Source: Enchytraeus crypticus
Lineage: Eukaryota; Annelida; Clitellata; Enchytraeida; Enchytraeidae
Length of the DNA: 64,000 nucleotides
Reading direction: 5' to 3'
Assembly: GCA_905160935.1 (NCBI GenBank)
Contig: CAJHZI010000532.1
Location: 455,001 to 519,000, forward strand
A program made the position numbers and the translations under genes. How positions within the stretch are numbered: position 1 is the first letter of the stretch; each line of letters starts with the position of its first letter. Below the pieces are notes generated by a model that had not been told where the DNA came from, did not search any database, and saw nothing but the letters and a program-made list of their open reading frames with translations. Below, one piece after another: positions 32,233 to 40,864 of this stretch.

Positions 32233-32667
32233 CCATACTTAAACTCAACATAAGCCAACATAAGCCCAACATACGCCCTAAATAAGCCCTATATAAGCGC
32301 CATATAACCCTACAGAAGCCCTACCCAGTTTAACAGCCGCAGACTTGCGCAGGAAGTTCTCGTTGCAGAAGGTAACCTGGGGGAACCTGAGTCTAGACGG
32401 CTGAACGACGTGCACGTCTGTGGCTGTTGGGTACGATAGGTAGTCTCGTATACGATCCTGTATCTGGTACACAGCCAGTGCGAGTGAGGCGATCAACAAC
32501 AACTTCCAAAGCAACTTTGCCGTAGTCCAGCCGCTACCACCGAAAGCGTTCTTCGCTCCAATCAGCGATACGTTTGTGCTGAATGCATCAAACCTGGCAG
32601 CCAAGTCCCTGAAGGTCAGCTGGCTGGGGTCATAGGCCTTCTCCTGGTTCACCGTCTCGCTCAACAT
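20590..32667 (-). CDS. DEG/ENaC (ASC family) sodium channel subunit, complete
   Basis: Seven minus-strand exons, in coding order: 32667-32325, 27162-27005, 25608-25536, 24807-24695, 23735-23637, 22164-22035, 21095-20590. They sum to 1422 nt, 473 residues plus stop, with all phases matching. The family forms trimeric, usually amiloride-sensitive Na+ channels in the plasma membrane, gated by protons, peptides or force. TM1 is at about residues 51-70 ([19 protein letters not shown]), followed by the family block [13 protein letters not shown]. The Cys-rich extracellular domain has [43 protein letters not shown] and CGCHPP. TM2 is at about 413-436, with [17 protein letters not shown] carrying the selectivity filter. 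Oddities: the His-Gly gating motif before TM1 is Ile-Gly here (36-37), and the filter G-A-S is G-A-T (424-426). The start is the Met matching the paralogue; an acceptor-like tgacttgcag just upstream suggests a 5' UTR exon. Ligand and gating cannot be told from sequence. Confidence 0.95.
21239..21340. repeat. Short tandem repeat in intron 6
   Basis: The phrase gattctttgcgtatttgcgt recurs with decay about three times. Confidence 0.7.
21868..22047 (-). repeat. 20-bp minisatellite that repeats the exon 6 splice donor
   Basis: Nine head-to-tail 20-bp units read ctttagctgactgtaagtgt on the gene strand. The ninth (22028-22047) is the true exon 6 end with its donor gtaagt. The other eight each keep a perfect GTAAGT downstream of the real one. 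Confidence 0.95.
22035..22164 (-). CDS. DEG/ENaC exon 6
   Basis: It codes residues 263-305, including [15 protein letters not shown] and [15 protein letters not shown], part of the conserved Cys-rich domain. The acceptor is either gtgttacag or a nearby in-phase acacag 9 nt on. An in-frame stop just upstream rules out an earlier start. Confidence 0.9.
22241..22812. repeat. 27-bp minisatellite, ~21 copies
   Basis: The unit gcctatagtaatgagcttca plus tagctaa varies between copies. It lies in intron 5 and ends about 80 bp before the exon 6 acceptor. Because 27 is a multiple of three and the unit lacks stops, both strands stay open (9-residue repeats); these are not proteins. Confidence 0.95.
22820..23630. 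other. Intron 5 of DEG/ENaC gene, nothing further recognised
   Basis: Intronic DNA with no exon or complete element seen. A weak relative of the dispersed family at 33303-33410 may lie near 23220-23260. Confidence 0.4.
23637..23735 (-). CDS. DEG/ENaC exon 5
   Basis: It codes residues 230-262 ([16 protein letters not shown], then [15 protein letters not shown]). This matches the family block ending in G-T-x-T-x-I. The donor is gtacgt. Confidence 0.93.
23903..23963. repeat. (CT)n microsatellite
   Basis: A CT run in intron 4 of the DEG/ENaC gene. Confidence 0.95.
23965..24690. other. Intron 4 of DEG/ENaC gene, nothing recognised
   Basis: No supportable feature between the microsatellite and exon 4. 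Confidence 0.4.
24695..24807 (-). CDS. DEG/ENaC exon 4
   Basis: It codes residues 192-229 ([20 protein letters not shown], then NEDDYLNV). [14 protein letters not shown] is the typical family block following the TFN motif. The acceptor is gtgtttcag and the donor gtagct. Confidence 0.93.
24829..24963 (-). mobile_element. SINE family A, full-length copy
   Basis: This minus-strand copy lies only about 20 bp upstream of the exon 4 acceptor of the channel gene, in the same orientation as the gene. Confidence 0.85.
24968..25342. repeat. 12-bp quasi-palindromic minisatellite
   Basis: The unit GTGATTATCACT occurs about 31 times. The 11-mer GTGATTATCAC is a perfect inverted repeat around one base, and near 25070-25095 some units appear as the complementary GTGATAATCAC. 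It lies in intron 3 of the channel gene. Confidence 0.95.
25536..25608 (-). CDS. DEG/ENaC exon 3
   Basis: It codes residues 168-191 and includes GGCFTFN, the family's G-x-C-x-T-F-N block. Acceptor ttttggcag, donor gtaacc. Its phases (0 in, 1 out) fit both neighbours exactly. Confidence 0.93.
25698..25765. repeat. (CT)n microsatellite
   Basis: A CT run in intron 2 of the channel gene. The next 80 bp stay pyrimidine-rich. Confidence 0.95.
26176..27003 (-). repeat. 42-bp minisatellite that repeats the exon 2 splice donor
   Basis: There are about 20 units of 42 bp, e.g. plus-strand gatgacgctataagagcttg plus tatgacgaggtctcacctgt. On the gene strand each unit carries CAG|GTGAGA, CAG|GTAAGA or CAG|GTGATA, and the array begins exactly at the true exon 2 donor (CAG|GTGAGACC). 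Variants recur in an eight-unit, 336-bp higher-order pattern. Both strands are open as 14-residue repeats, which is not coding. Confidence 0.95.
27005..27162 (-). CDS. DEG/ENaC exon 2
   Basis: It codes residues 115-167 ([38 protein letters not shown]), the variable finger-like part after TM1. The donor gtgaga opens the 42-bp array. Confidence 0.93.
27170..27690. other. Intron 1 of DEG/ENaC gene, no feature seen
   Basis: AT-rich DNA before the LINE insertion. Confidence 0.4.
27700..30480 (+). pseudogene. CR1/L2-like LINE (family 1), ORF2 with frameshifts
   Basis: This is the longest LINE copy here, antisense within intron 1 of the DEG/ENaC gene. The reverse transcriptase reads in pieces: EFNKYF (about 27780), then [20 protein letters not shown] (28016-28078), FGFRFGHST then a frameshift near 28240, [32 protein letters not shown], and the catalytic YADD at about 28580. 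The frame is cut at 29020 by an inserted LTR and resumes exactly at 29796 ([16 protein letters not shown]), going on to [13 protein letters not shown] and a shared 3' UTR. It ends in gaaataaacacacat and an (AT)n stretch. No endonuclease is seen upstream, so it is 5'-truncated. Frameshifts and the insertion make it inactive. Confidence 0.88.
29021..29791. mobile_element. Probable solo LTR, ~771 bp, inside the LINE
   Basis: The LINE reading frame resumes perfectly if this block and one copy of GTTG are removed, so the borders are known: TATTGTG at the start, CACAATA at the end, with GTTG on both sides (or AGTTG if the last base is excluded). Inside are a TATA-like ctatataaga (29191), a 24-bp perfect palindrome (29150-29173) and a 15-bp hairpin (29591-29624), with no coding capacity. 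A solo LTR of a gypsy- or BEL-type retrotransposon fits best. A non-autonomous DNA element is possible because of the inverted ends. Confidence 0.7.
30495..30562 (-). mobile_element. SINE family A tail fragment
   Basis: Only the tail remains (cgtcagtttcctcactcgaa, agcgatgtcagtgacgggcg). It lies just before the minus-strand LINE family 3 copy. Confidence 0.75.
30563..30960 (-). mobile_element. LINE family 3, 3' fragment
   Basis: On the minus strand it encodes [40 protein letters not shown] and [13 protein letters not shown], the C-terminal part of a widespread invertebrate LINE ORF2. It lacks the 3' hairpin end seen in other copies. Confidence 0.85.
31003..31112. repeat. (TA)n microsatellite
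   Basis: A TA run between two oppositely oriented LINE family 3 copies. Confidence 0.95.
31113..31490 (+). mobile_element. LINE family 3, 3' fragment with terminal hairpin
   Basis: It encodes [38 protein letters not shown] and [20 protein letters not shown], then ends in CTGCCAGTAGGCAG and tgcact. It starts in ...AAG instead of the ...ACC context of the 61170 copy and is 5'-truncated. Confidence 0.85.
31551..31622. repeat. 33-bp perfect inverted repeat at a LINE 3' end
   Basis: Arms 31551-31583 and 31590-31622 are perfect reverse complements, with loop tatgga. Both outer ends carry the LINE family 3 terminus agtgcact. A diverged copy of the same hairpin lies just before, at 31484-31558. Confidence 0.9.
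31905..31943 (+). mobile_element. LINE family 3 terminal stub
   Basis: Only the end remains: cctgccacttggcagtgcac, followed by tgaagagagagag and (TA)n. Confidence 0.7.
31950..32240. repeat. (TA)n blocks with inverted agtatggcc repeats
   Basis: Long TA runs are separated by aaatggcctat, ataggccatactt and agtatggcctat in both orientations, so the block can fold into several long hairpins. Confidence 0.9.
32232..32324 (-). repeat. 11-bp tandem repeat starting at the exon 1 splice donor
   Basis: On the gene strand the intron begins gtagggctt, ctgtagggtta, tatggcgctta, tatagggctta, tttagggcgta, tgttgggctta: about eight diverged 11-nt units, the first being the donor itself. Confidence 0.8.
32325..32667 (-). 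CDS. DEG/ENaC exon 1: N-terminus, TM1
   Basis: It codes residues 1-114. [12 protein letters not shown] precedes TM1; [10 protein letters not shown] follows it. Its end (RKSAAVKL plus G) matches the equivalent exon of the second channel gene in sequence and phase. Confidence 0.95.
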
Positions 32668-32751
32668 TCTGCTGCAAGTCACGTATATCAACTGAAGAAA
32701 ACATAGCAACAAATTTGGGCCTGTTTCACTTACCAAGGGATATTGTCAGAG

Positions 32752-32872
32752 ACTTTGTCAGGAACATTGTCAGAGCCATGATTTGAATCCTGGGCTCGCC
32801 CGTCATTTATATCGCTTTCGAGTGAGGAAACTGACTTTAGCATTAGCTTTACCAGCTTTACCTTTTAGATAT
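32752..32872 (+). mobile_element. SINE family A, 5'-truncated
   Basis: It retains the B-box region (gatttgaatcctgggctcgc) and the whole tail. It lies just upstream of the channel start exon, in the opposite orientation. Confidence 0.8.
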
Positions 32873-32877
32873 ATATA

Positions 32878-32952
32878 TGAAAACGAAGACTGAGGATAGA
32901 ATTTGTTGGAAGAGTATGCCATGGACCTGCCGTTAGGCAGTGCACTGGAAGA
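32878..32952 (+). mobile_element. LINE family 3 terminal stub
   Basis: It ends in CTGCCGTTAGGCAG and tgcact, then a purine-rich run. Confidence 0.7.
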
Positions 32953-33302
32953 AAAGAGCTCGTAGAATTACTACTCATGAGGACAAAAAATGTTTTACAC
33001 ATTTTTCTTTCTAAAGCAGCGAACATTAGGCCTAATAGAATAACATTTCTGCATGAAAGACCACTCGGTGTTTAATGAGAATAGGATTAAAGGATTTTAA
33101 ATGTGGCAAAAATTTCGGTCAAATGGCCTATAGAAGAACTAAGCTGAAAGAATTTTTGAAAGCTAAATTCACTAACTTCGGTCAAATGGCTTTTGAGAAA
33201 AACCTGCATTTACACGAGATTGTTGTTATTTTTAATACTATAATTGCCACAACTAGGCTTATTATTATTTCTGATAAGACTTTTACTTTCTAGCAAGCCA
33301 AA

Positions 33303-33410
33303 ATAATAATAATAATAACAATTAGAGTGCTACAGTCATAAACGACATCATCAAGCACTACTGAGACAAAATCAAGCCGGCGAGCAAAAAGAAGGTCCAA
33401 AAACGGTGCA
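33303..33410 (+). repeat. Dispersed repeat family D, copy 1
   Basis: The string attagagtgctacagtcat, then gacatcatcaagc, tgagacaaaatcaagccgg and aaaaagaaggtcc recurs at 40738-40860 and 45035-45095. It is probably a SINE or LINE end; the class is unknown. Confidence 0.65.
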
Positions 33411-33775
33411 GAACTAAGTTTTGCTTCACTTTCATATATTAAAAGAATGTCAGTGAAACTGAATTAATTCAGCGAAGCGCTGAATTAAAACCCAGCAGCT
33501 ACTGATGCCCAAACTGATTATCCAACACGCTACCGGCTCAGTACAAAGTCTATAAGTCTAATGAAGCGATAAGTCCATATAGCCAGGATTTATTAGTTAT
33601 TTGGTCTCCAAATTTTTCATTTATGGAACCAGTTATTGTGACATTGCTTTAATTTTAGTCTATTTTATGGGCTAGAAAGAAATCATCCTAGAGCGGAAAG
33701 CTATATAAGCTATTGCAAGTAAAGATTGATTTATATGAGAATAAGCCGATCTCTATTTCAATCTAATTCTCTCTC

Positions 33776-34086
33776 TCTTAGTGCACTGCCTACTGGCAGG
33801 TCCATGGTACATAACGCCTCCACTCTTCTCTGTCTTCCGCCTTCCTCTTCATTTCCACATATGAGTGGGTCTTTAAATCATCTAACATACCTAATCTCGG
33901 CCTGCCCCTGCCTCTTTTTCCTTCCATTCTACCTTCTATGACCTCTTTTAATAGACCTTCCCCTTAGAATGTGTCCTATCCATCTCTTCTTCCTATCTCT
34001 TAATACATTTATCAACTGTCTATCTGTGCCAACTCTCTCCAGGACTTCCTTATTTGTAACCTTTTGAGTCCAGCTAATCCTCTCCA
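33776..34086 (-). mobile_element. LINE family 3, 3' fragment
   Basis: A minus-strand copy with the full terminal hairpin (gtgcactgcctactggcagg on the plus strand) preceded by a (CT)-rich run. It carries the same [19 protein letters not shown] coding. Confidence 0.85.
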
Positions 34087-34089
34087 ATC

Positions 34090-34960
34090 AAATTCTAACA
34101 ATCTAATTATATTTGGCCACAGGATTCAATGATTAAGATGTTTGGTTTTGATTTGAATGATTGATGAGATTTAAATGCCTGATGCATTATGCTATTTGAT
34201 ATGATGTTTGCATGATGTGTCTGTATGTTGTGATTTCTCTTCGATTTTTTTTTAACTTGGTTCTAAAAATATTTTTAAATAATGAAAAATGAAAAAAACA
34301 ATTAAATTCTGTGACTCAATTTTGGGCCAGACTTTTATATCAAACTCAAATGAGATTTTGCCATTCACTTGTAGTAATCTAGTCTTAATTCTAAATATTT
34401 GATTTCGACCGCAGCTTCCTGACTGAACATGTGCTTTAGTTAACTTACATTAGGCAATGTAAGTAGCCTAGGTCTAATTCTCTATTCACTTCTGACGCTA
34501 ATGTTTGACGTATAACTTGCGAGATGAAACGATGGAGTTTCTGGTAAGTTCAATAGTTCTGTAAAGCTGGCAAAAGCTTTTCCGAAAAATGATTAGCAGT
34601 TTTGGAAGTTCCAAAAGTTAATAAATGTTGAGCATGTGAACTTATCAACTCAACTTAATCACGGAATTGAAATGAAGTATGCGACATTGAGAGCCCTATT
34701 TACGGCACAAAATGTGGCAGAATTAAGTAAAATTTTGAATTAGGCCCATATCATATGCATTCACATAGGACGAGAAATTTAAATTCATCAAGTTCGATAT
34801 CTAAAGATATTCAGCCTAATTTTACATTAATGAATGATTAATTCACACCTGGACAAATTGAGAGCTATTCAATCCAACTAAATTATCAGAATTTTAGCGC
34901 ATCACTGCCTGCGATCTTAATATTCCTCAATCTGAAATACGCCCATTTGAGCTGAGCTGT
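34090..34960. other. Intergenic DNA, nothing recognised
   Basis: AT-rich, with no supportable exon or element. Confidence 0.4.
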
Positions 34961-34962
34961 GC

Positions 34963-35278
34963 AAGAGAGAGCGAGAGAGAGAGAAAAGAGAGAGAGAGAG
35001 AGAAAGAAAGAGAGAGAGGGAGAGAGAGAGAGTTAGGATAAGAGATCGAGAGGGAGAGAGAGAACGGAGAAAGAGAGAGCGAAACGGAGGAAGAGAGTGA
35101 TTTAGAAGGAGGAAGAGTGAAGGAGAATAGAAGATAGAGGAGATAAAACAGCAAAATAGTAAGGAAGGGCTATGGAGAATGGAGAGAATGAAAAATGAGA
35201 GAGACAGTTACGTCTGCGCAGCGATATTAGGAAAAACTGCATACCGTTGTCGAGACGCAAAGAGAGGAAAAATAAGAG

Positions 35279-35354
<76 letters not shown>

Positions 35355-35368
35355 AAGAGAGAATGAAA
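34963..35368. repeat. (GA)n-rich region
   Basis: Interrupted GA runs, the purest at 35283-35355. Open frames made of alternating Ser-Leu or Arg-Glu are repeat artefacts. Confidence 0.95.
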
Positions 35369-35369
35369 A

Positions 35370-36185
35370 AGAAAAAAAGAGAGAATTAGTACCAATTTTA
35401 CATTAATCTATGTACGCTATTAGTATCGGTTACTTAATGCATTTTAGACCATTAAACCCATTTTGACATCGGGAAATATATTGCTTTTCATTTGCAGCTG
35501 CAGAGATATACGTAGGCCTATCTTTGCATAATAATCATTTGTAGTAGAATATAATTCTTGTGAGTAATCTTGAAACTAAGTAACTTATATAACTATTGAG
35601 CTACCTGAATGTTCGTAAACGAGTTGACTACGAAGGTGTTTCTGAAGGGTGTAGCACTTGTTCACTTGTCATTGAGGCACGCAAGGGTCATCTTTCATGA
35701 AATAAAGTTTACTGTTACAGCAGATCACCAGTAGGTGATTATAGTGTTTCCGTCAGGAATAATTAATGCCTGGCTTATAATAATCTAGCAGCTCGTTAAG
35801 AGTCGATTACGCGTTGAACGCACCAATTCTAGGGAATAGAATAAAGCTTTCACTATAATTATTTGTTGCCTTTGTTGCTGTAATTTTACACAAGTTAACA
35901 TAATTAATACCCTAGTAATTGTCCTGTAATCTAGGCCTATATAACTACCCTAGTAATTGTCCTATTTTTTAGAAAGAAAAAAGGAACAAAAAAATTAGTA
36001 TAAATAACAAATATGGGGAACTATAAAGACTTTAAAAATGATGTCGCAGCAAGCTGAAGAAAATTTGTGTAGGATTTTATGACAATGCTCAAGAGCCAAC
36101 TGCGGAAGATTTTAAATTAAAAGAAGAATTGGTGATATAAGACTATCAGAGAGTGACTGCAATGAAAGAAGAACCTACTATTAAA
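35370..36185. other. Intergenic DNA, nothing recognised
   Basis: It contains two TAGGCCTA palindromes (about 35514 and 35933) and two near-copies of accctagtaattgtcct; no exon is seen. Confidence 0.4.
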
Positions 36186-36186
36186 G

Positions 36187-36314
36187 TTAAAAAAGCTAAC
36201 GTTAACGCCAGTTTCCTCACTCGAAAGTGATGTCAGTGACGGGAGAGACCAGGATTTGAACCCCGCATATACTGAACCGCGGTATGTTACCGACTTCGCC
36301 ACTGGCTCCAGCCG
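36187..36314 (-). mobile_element. SINE family A
   Basis: A minus-strand copy with B box (gatttgaaccccgc on the plus strand) and complete tail. Confidence 0.85.
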
Positions 36315-36774
36315 TAAATAGTAGACCTACAGATCTAGATGCGCAACCCCACAAAATGTTTCAATAAGTTCTTTTTTGTTCGTATAGTTTGCACACATGA
36401 CATACCGCATGTACTACATAGTTTCCTTTCTTGGTTTCTGCTTTTTTGTAGTTTTCGTTATTTCCTCCTTTCTCTCCATGGCTACTAGTAATCGTTGCCT
36501 TTTGTTGGCGCATCAATTGCAGCCGGCGCGAATTTAAGAATAACCTTCCAACACCCTCAGAATTTTTCTTTACAAGCTATCAACACTCTGTCTTCCAATG
36601 TTGTCGCCCACAAAGTACTAACCGGCGCGATGGAGCTTAACTTCGTGAATCTGACGCGCAGCTTAACAGAGTGCGTTAAAATTCCCGACCCAAGTTAAAT
36701 GAATATAAACTAAACCATAGTAAAGGGCCAAAAGCGTGATGTTTGGGTAGGCCTCCTAATTTACAATTTACTCG

Positions 36775-37115
36775 TCTAAGGGCATATAAATAGAACAAAG
36801 TCGTTTAAATGTCGCTGGAATGATAGTAGAGGCAAACTCTACTCTGCTATTAATATGATACTAGGGAGACTTGGTTCAAAGGCAGCAATTGATGTCTTGT
36901 TGAAATTAATACATTCTCAAGCGGTTCCTTTGTTACTTTATGGTATTCATGCTTTATCTCTGTCTAATGCTGAACTGAAAGATTTCTCCAATGCTTACAA
37001 TAATGTCTACTATAAAAATTTTCGAACTTTTGATAAAGGTATTATATCGTATTGCCAGTGGTATTGTGGCTTTGTAATAATCCTTAAGCAAGGCCATGAT
37101 ATATTATGATCAGAT
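36775..37115 (+). mobile_element. LINE ORF2 C-terminal fragment (another family)
   Basis: The plus-strand reading contains KCRWNDSRGKLYSAINMILG, LGSKAAIDVLLKLIHSQ, VPLLLYGIHALSLSNAELK. This resembles the region after the reverse transcriptase in LINEs (a conserved P-x-LLYG block). It has no visible link to families 1-3. Confidence 0.65.
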
Positions 37116-37656
37116 AGTATGGCCAGACAATAAAAATCGGGCAGCACTAACAAGGTGATATAAGTGATTATTACAATAGAATTTTATGCAGAAAAAATGC
37201 AGAAAAGAAATTTATAATAAGCCTAACTCGTTTACACGTCAGTAAACGCATTAGAAGCATTAGTCCGTTAATGTTGATCACTAGCAGCTGTTGACGTATC
37301 GATTAGCGAGTGACTGAGATGAGATACTACAAAGCAATTCAACGAGAATTTAATGTCTGGTTTCACACATGCAGGTGATGTTATAGAACTCTCAGCTGAG
37401 CTATACATCAAACAACTGTATGTAGTTCAATTGCATAAGCTGATCGATTGTCAACTTGGGACTAGTAAAACTTATTAACTACAGATATATTTTTTTGTTA
37501 GTAAGAAGCGCCGAAAGCAACAGCAGGATATATATGACAGTAGGAAAATTAGCAAAATAGTATAACGCTCAGAATACTTAGAGGCCTAGCTGCAGGATCA
37601 GTTGTGGCGTCCTACGAGGCTAAAATGAGGGGAACATTGTGGCCTGTGCTCACCTA

Positions 37657-37722
37657 TATTCGGTGCTGTGCTCCCCTATATTCGGTGCTTTGCTCCCCTA
37701 TATTCGGTGCTGTGCTTCCCCA
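37657..37722. repeat. 22-bp tandem repeat, three copies
   Basis: The unit cctatattcggtgctgtgct plus cc recurs three times, the last cut short. Confidence 0.85.
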
Positions 37723-37982
37723 ACTTTCAACTTCTTGCTTACATAAGCTATATACAGGAGCTAGAATGGACTTGGATCAAACCCGCTTTGAGTCCTCCTT
37801 CTAATTAGACCCCCTCACCATTCATGAACCTCGGCGCGTCCCTATCGTCTTATCACTGGCTTAGTAATGGATGATACCATCTATAACCATCGCTTACAGC
37901 TCGATCTACCGTTCACGTCAGCATACAGTTGAACTTATGAGTACCGGTAAACCATTTGATTGGTGAAATTTGATTGATTTTA

Positions 37983-38016
<34 letters not shown>

Positions 38017-38024
38017 GTTCTCGT

Positions 38025-39770
38025 TTTCTTTGTCGCTCGATCCCTTGCTCTATTAAAGTGCACTCAGCAAAGCCTGTTAAACCAAATCAGCATATTGAAG
38101 ATATTTTACTTGGTGATGGTGTTAACACTCCGGTTTTGATTTCAATCACATGTATGTCTAGAGTACATATAATTTAGCGAGAAAATTAGAATAATTAATG
38201 TAGCATTATCTCGCTACTGACGCCACTACGCACTAGTGCATTGATTTAACACATTGTGTTAGATTACGTTCAACTTGCATAACATCCAGTATATCAGCGA
38301 TCATCCTGAGTTCTGCATTTGTCAAACGAATCAAAGGATCGCCGGTGACTTCATTCCATAATTACTTCATCTTGAAATGATTGACCTATAGGGACAAAAA
38401 GTCTGAGTCCTCAATTTTTAGACTTCAGTCCATTTCTTGATCGAGACTCAATCAATCAATCAATCAATAAGAATTTAGCGTCCAGTTCCTCGCCACAAAG
38501 CAATGTCAGAGACGTCAGAGACTGAGTTAAGTCCCGCAGTCTACACATCTGTGATATACGTCTAATATGTTGCAAAAACCAGTCACTAGAATAGACACCG
38601 ACTTTATTTGTTGGCTAAAAATTAGCTAACAAATTATACTTTGTTATTAGCTAGATATTTAAAAGTTTACTAGTTATATAATATACTGATAATAAGTATA
38701 ATTAATATAATTATGTAGGCCTACATGTAGTATCAGGGCACCCGACATTATCTGAGACATAACGGTGCGGTTGACCGTACCACATGACCTGATTTTTACT
38801 AAAACCGATCTATAGTATCGAACCGATTAAAACTTATTATCAATTAGGCCTACGTTGCAGATTTTGAGATTGTTGAAAACATGGATATATTTCGATGGTT
38901 TAAAATTTCCCTGACATTGTTATCAATTCAAATTTGTTAATTAATTCTTCCATTTCTAAAATTTCAATGATGCTTTAATTAAGGTAGTGAAGGATATATA
39001 GGCTTACTGCTAGAACTTAGTAAGTCTGCTGGTACATTGTCTTTTGTATAATTTGACTTTCAACCAGTTTTCTAGCTTAAAGAGCAAGTTTATTTATGGG
39101 AGGCTGTTGATTACATTAACAATATTTTAGAAATTAAATACCTGTAAAATTTACCAAAGTTTGGTAATTATAGTTTATAAGGAATAAATTGGGGCCTAAA
39201 ATACTGTAAAGCTTGAAATTATTTAGTAAGGGGATATCCTTTTTTGACATTAATAAACTTAATTAACCTATACTAGCCCTAACAATGTCCACATGTCTAA
39301 AAAGTAAAATAATTAGCCAGCCTATACATAATATATGTATAATATGCACACATTTACTTTTAATGAATGCGAGTTTGTTGGTATTTGTTATTACAATTTT
39401 CGTGTTCAATCATTTATTGTTTAAATTCGCAGTATCCTTCATGGAAGCCCGTTACTTAGAGGAATAATTTAAAAATGAATTTATTGACAGCTTACTGCTA
39501 AGTTTGTCATCATTTATAAATAAATTATTAGTAGCTTATTGGAAAACCCGGTGTGCAAATTGTAATTTGATGTCGGTCTAATTTTAACTTACGTATTTTG
39601 ACTAACGAATAGTATAATTTGTAATTAAATTAGATTTTCTCGAGTAATTTGTAATTCAATTGCATCGGAGTATGTAATTTGGCCACCTCTGATTTGCTGT
39701 AGGGCCTATCTAACACGATAAAGCTGGTTCCAAGCGACAGTCCTCTAGCGTCAGCAGCGTTCTTACTACT
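38025..39770. other. Intergenic DNA, no gene seen
   Basis: AT-rich. A decayed SINE or LINE tail may lie at 38455-38570 (gtccagttcctcgcc, caatgtcagagacgtc). Two TAGGCCTA palindromes lie at about 38716 and 38846. Confidence 0.4.
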
Positions 39771-39773
39771 GAA

Positions 39774-39888
<115 letters not shown>

Positions 39889-40224
39889 TATACACAAACA
39901 AGGCCGTCAAAGATGTCACAAGTAATCTCTCTAGTTGACCACCCCTCAATCATACATATTGAAAAATAACTAAGCAAACGGAATAAACGGTTGATAAAGT
40001 TTGAAATTACAACAACAGGAATTTAAAAAGAGAATATTGCTTCTGCCGATACATCTGAGCTACAGAGAATCACTGCAGAGAAACACAGAAAACTATACAA
40101 AACACAGAGTAGCACTTAATTTGCTCAAAATTGAAACCTAATAAAAATTCTATAAATAGTTAAACAAAATAGCCCAGTATACGAATAATCAGTGATTGGG
40201 AAAATAAATTGCATTAACTGAGGT

Positions 40225-40430
40225 AAAAAGAAAGTAAAGTGAACGCGCATTATAGTGAAATGATCAACATCGTCGAAATACTGTATATCACTTTATAGTA
40301 CCACATGTTTAAACCGTTACGCAATTTAGACCATTTTCCGTTTAACCAGTCCAGCGAATGTCTGAGATTTTACTCTCAGATCAGCGCGGCTGGGATTCGA
40401 ATCCACGAGGGTTAAAACTTCATGACATTA
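40225..40430 (-). mobile_element. SINE family B
   Basis: A minus-strand copy whose plus-strand tggattcgaatcc-like part (gggattcgaatccacgaggg) is its B box; ttttactctcagatcagcgc matches the 9922 and 50505 copies in reverse. Confidence 0.75.
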
Positions 40431-40737
40431 CATCTAGGCTATGAAGACATTCTACAATCATATAAGACATTAAGGTATAATCTCGGAGCTGAACTGCTGA
40501 ACTGCGGAGCTGAACTGCTGAGGGCGTTTACCTTTATCTTTAGATTAACATATTACAAGATACCGTATATTACAACACCTTCAATGGATTACTATGCACT
40601 TTTCTCTACAGTAATTTGGATATTCTAGTGAAGCAAAAAGAAGTATAAAGATTGTGAAATAAGTTTGTGGGCGTGTTTACATCCGTGTTTACATTTTGTT
40701 CATTGATATTTCAGGTGTTTCACTTAATTAATTAATT

Positions 40738-40860
40738 AACAACAACTAGAGCGCTACTGTCGTCCATGACAACATCAAGCGCTATTGAGACAAATCCAAG
40801 CCGATGAACTAAAAGAAGTCCAAACCGGTACAAATTCCAAAATCCTAAAAATCAGTCCAA
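40738..40860 (+). repeat. Dispersed repeat family D, copy 2
   Basis: It matches 33303-33410 (ctagagcgctactgtcg, caacatcaagcgctattgag, acaaatccaagccg). Confidence 0.65.
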
Positions 40861-40864
40861 AGAT

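Noticed and set aside
36495..36698. Small open frame (Asn/Leu-rich)
   Set aside because: It lies just upstream of a LINE fragment and shows no domain or splice signals that would support a gene.
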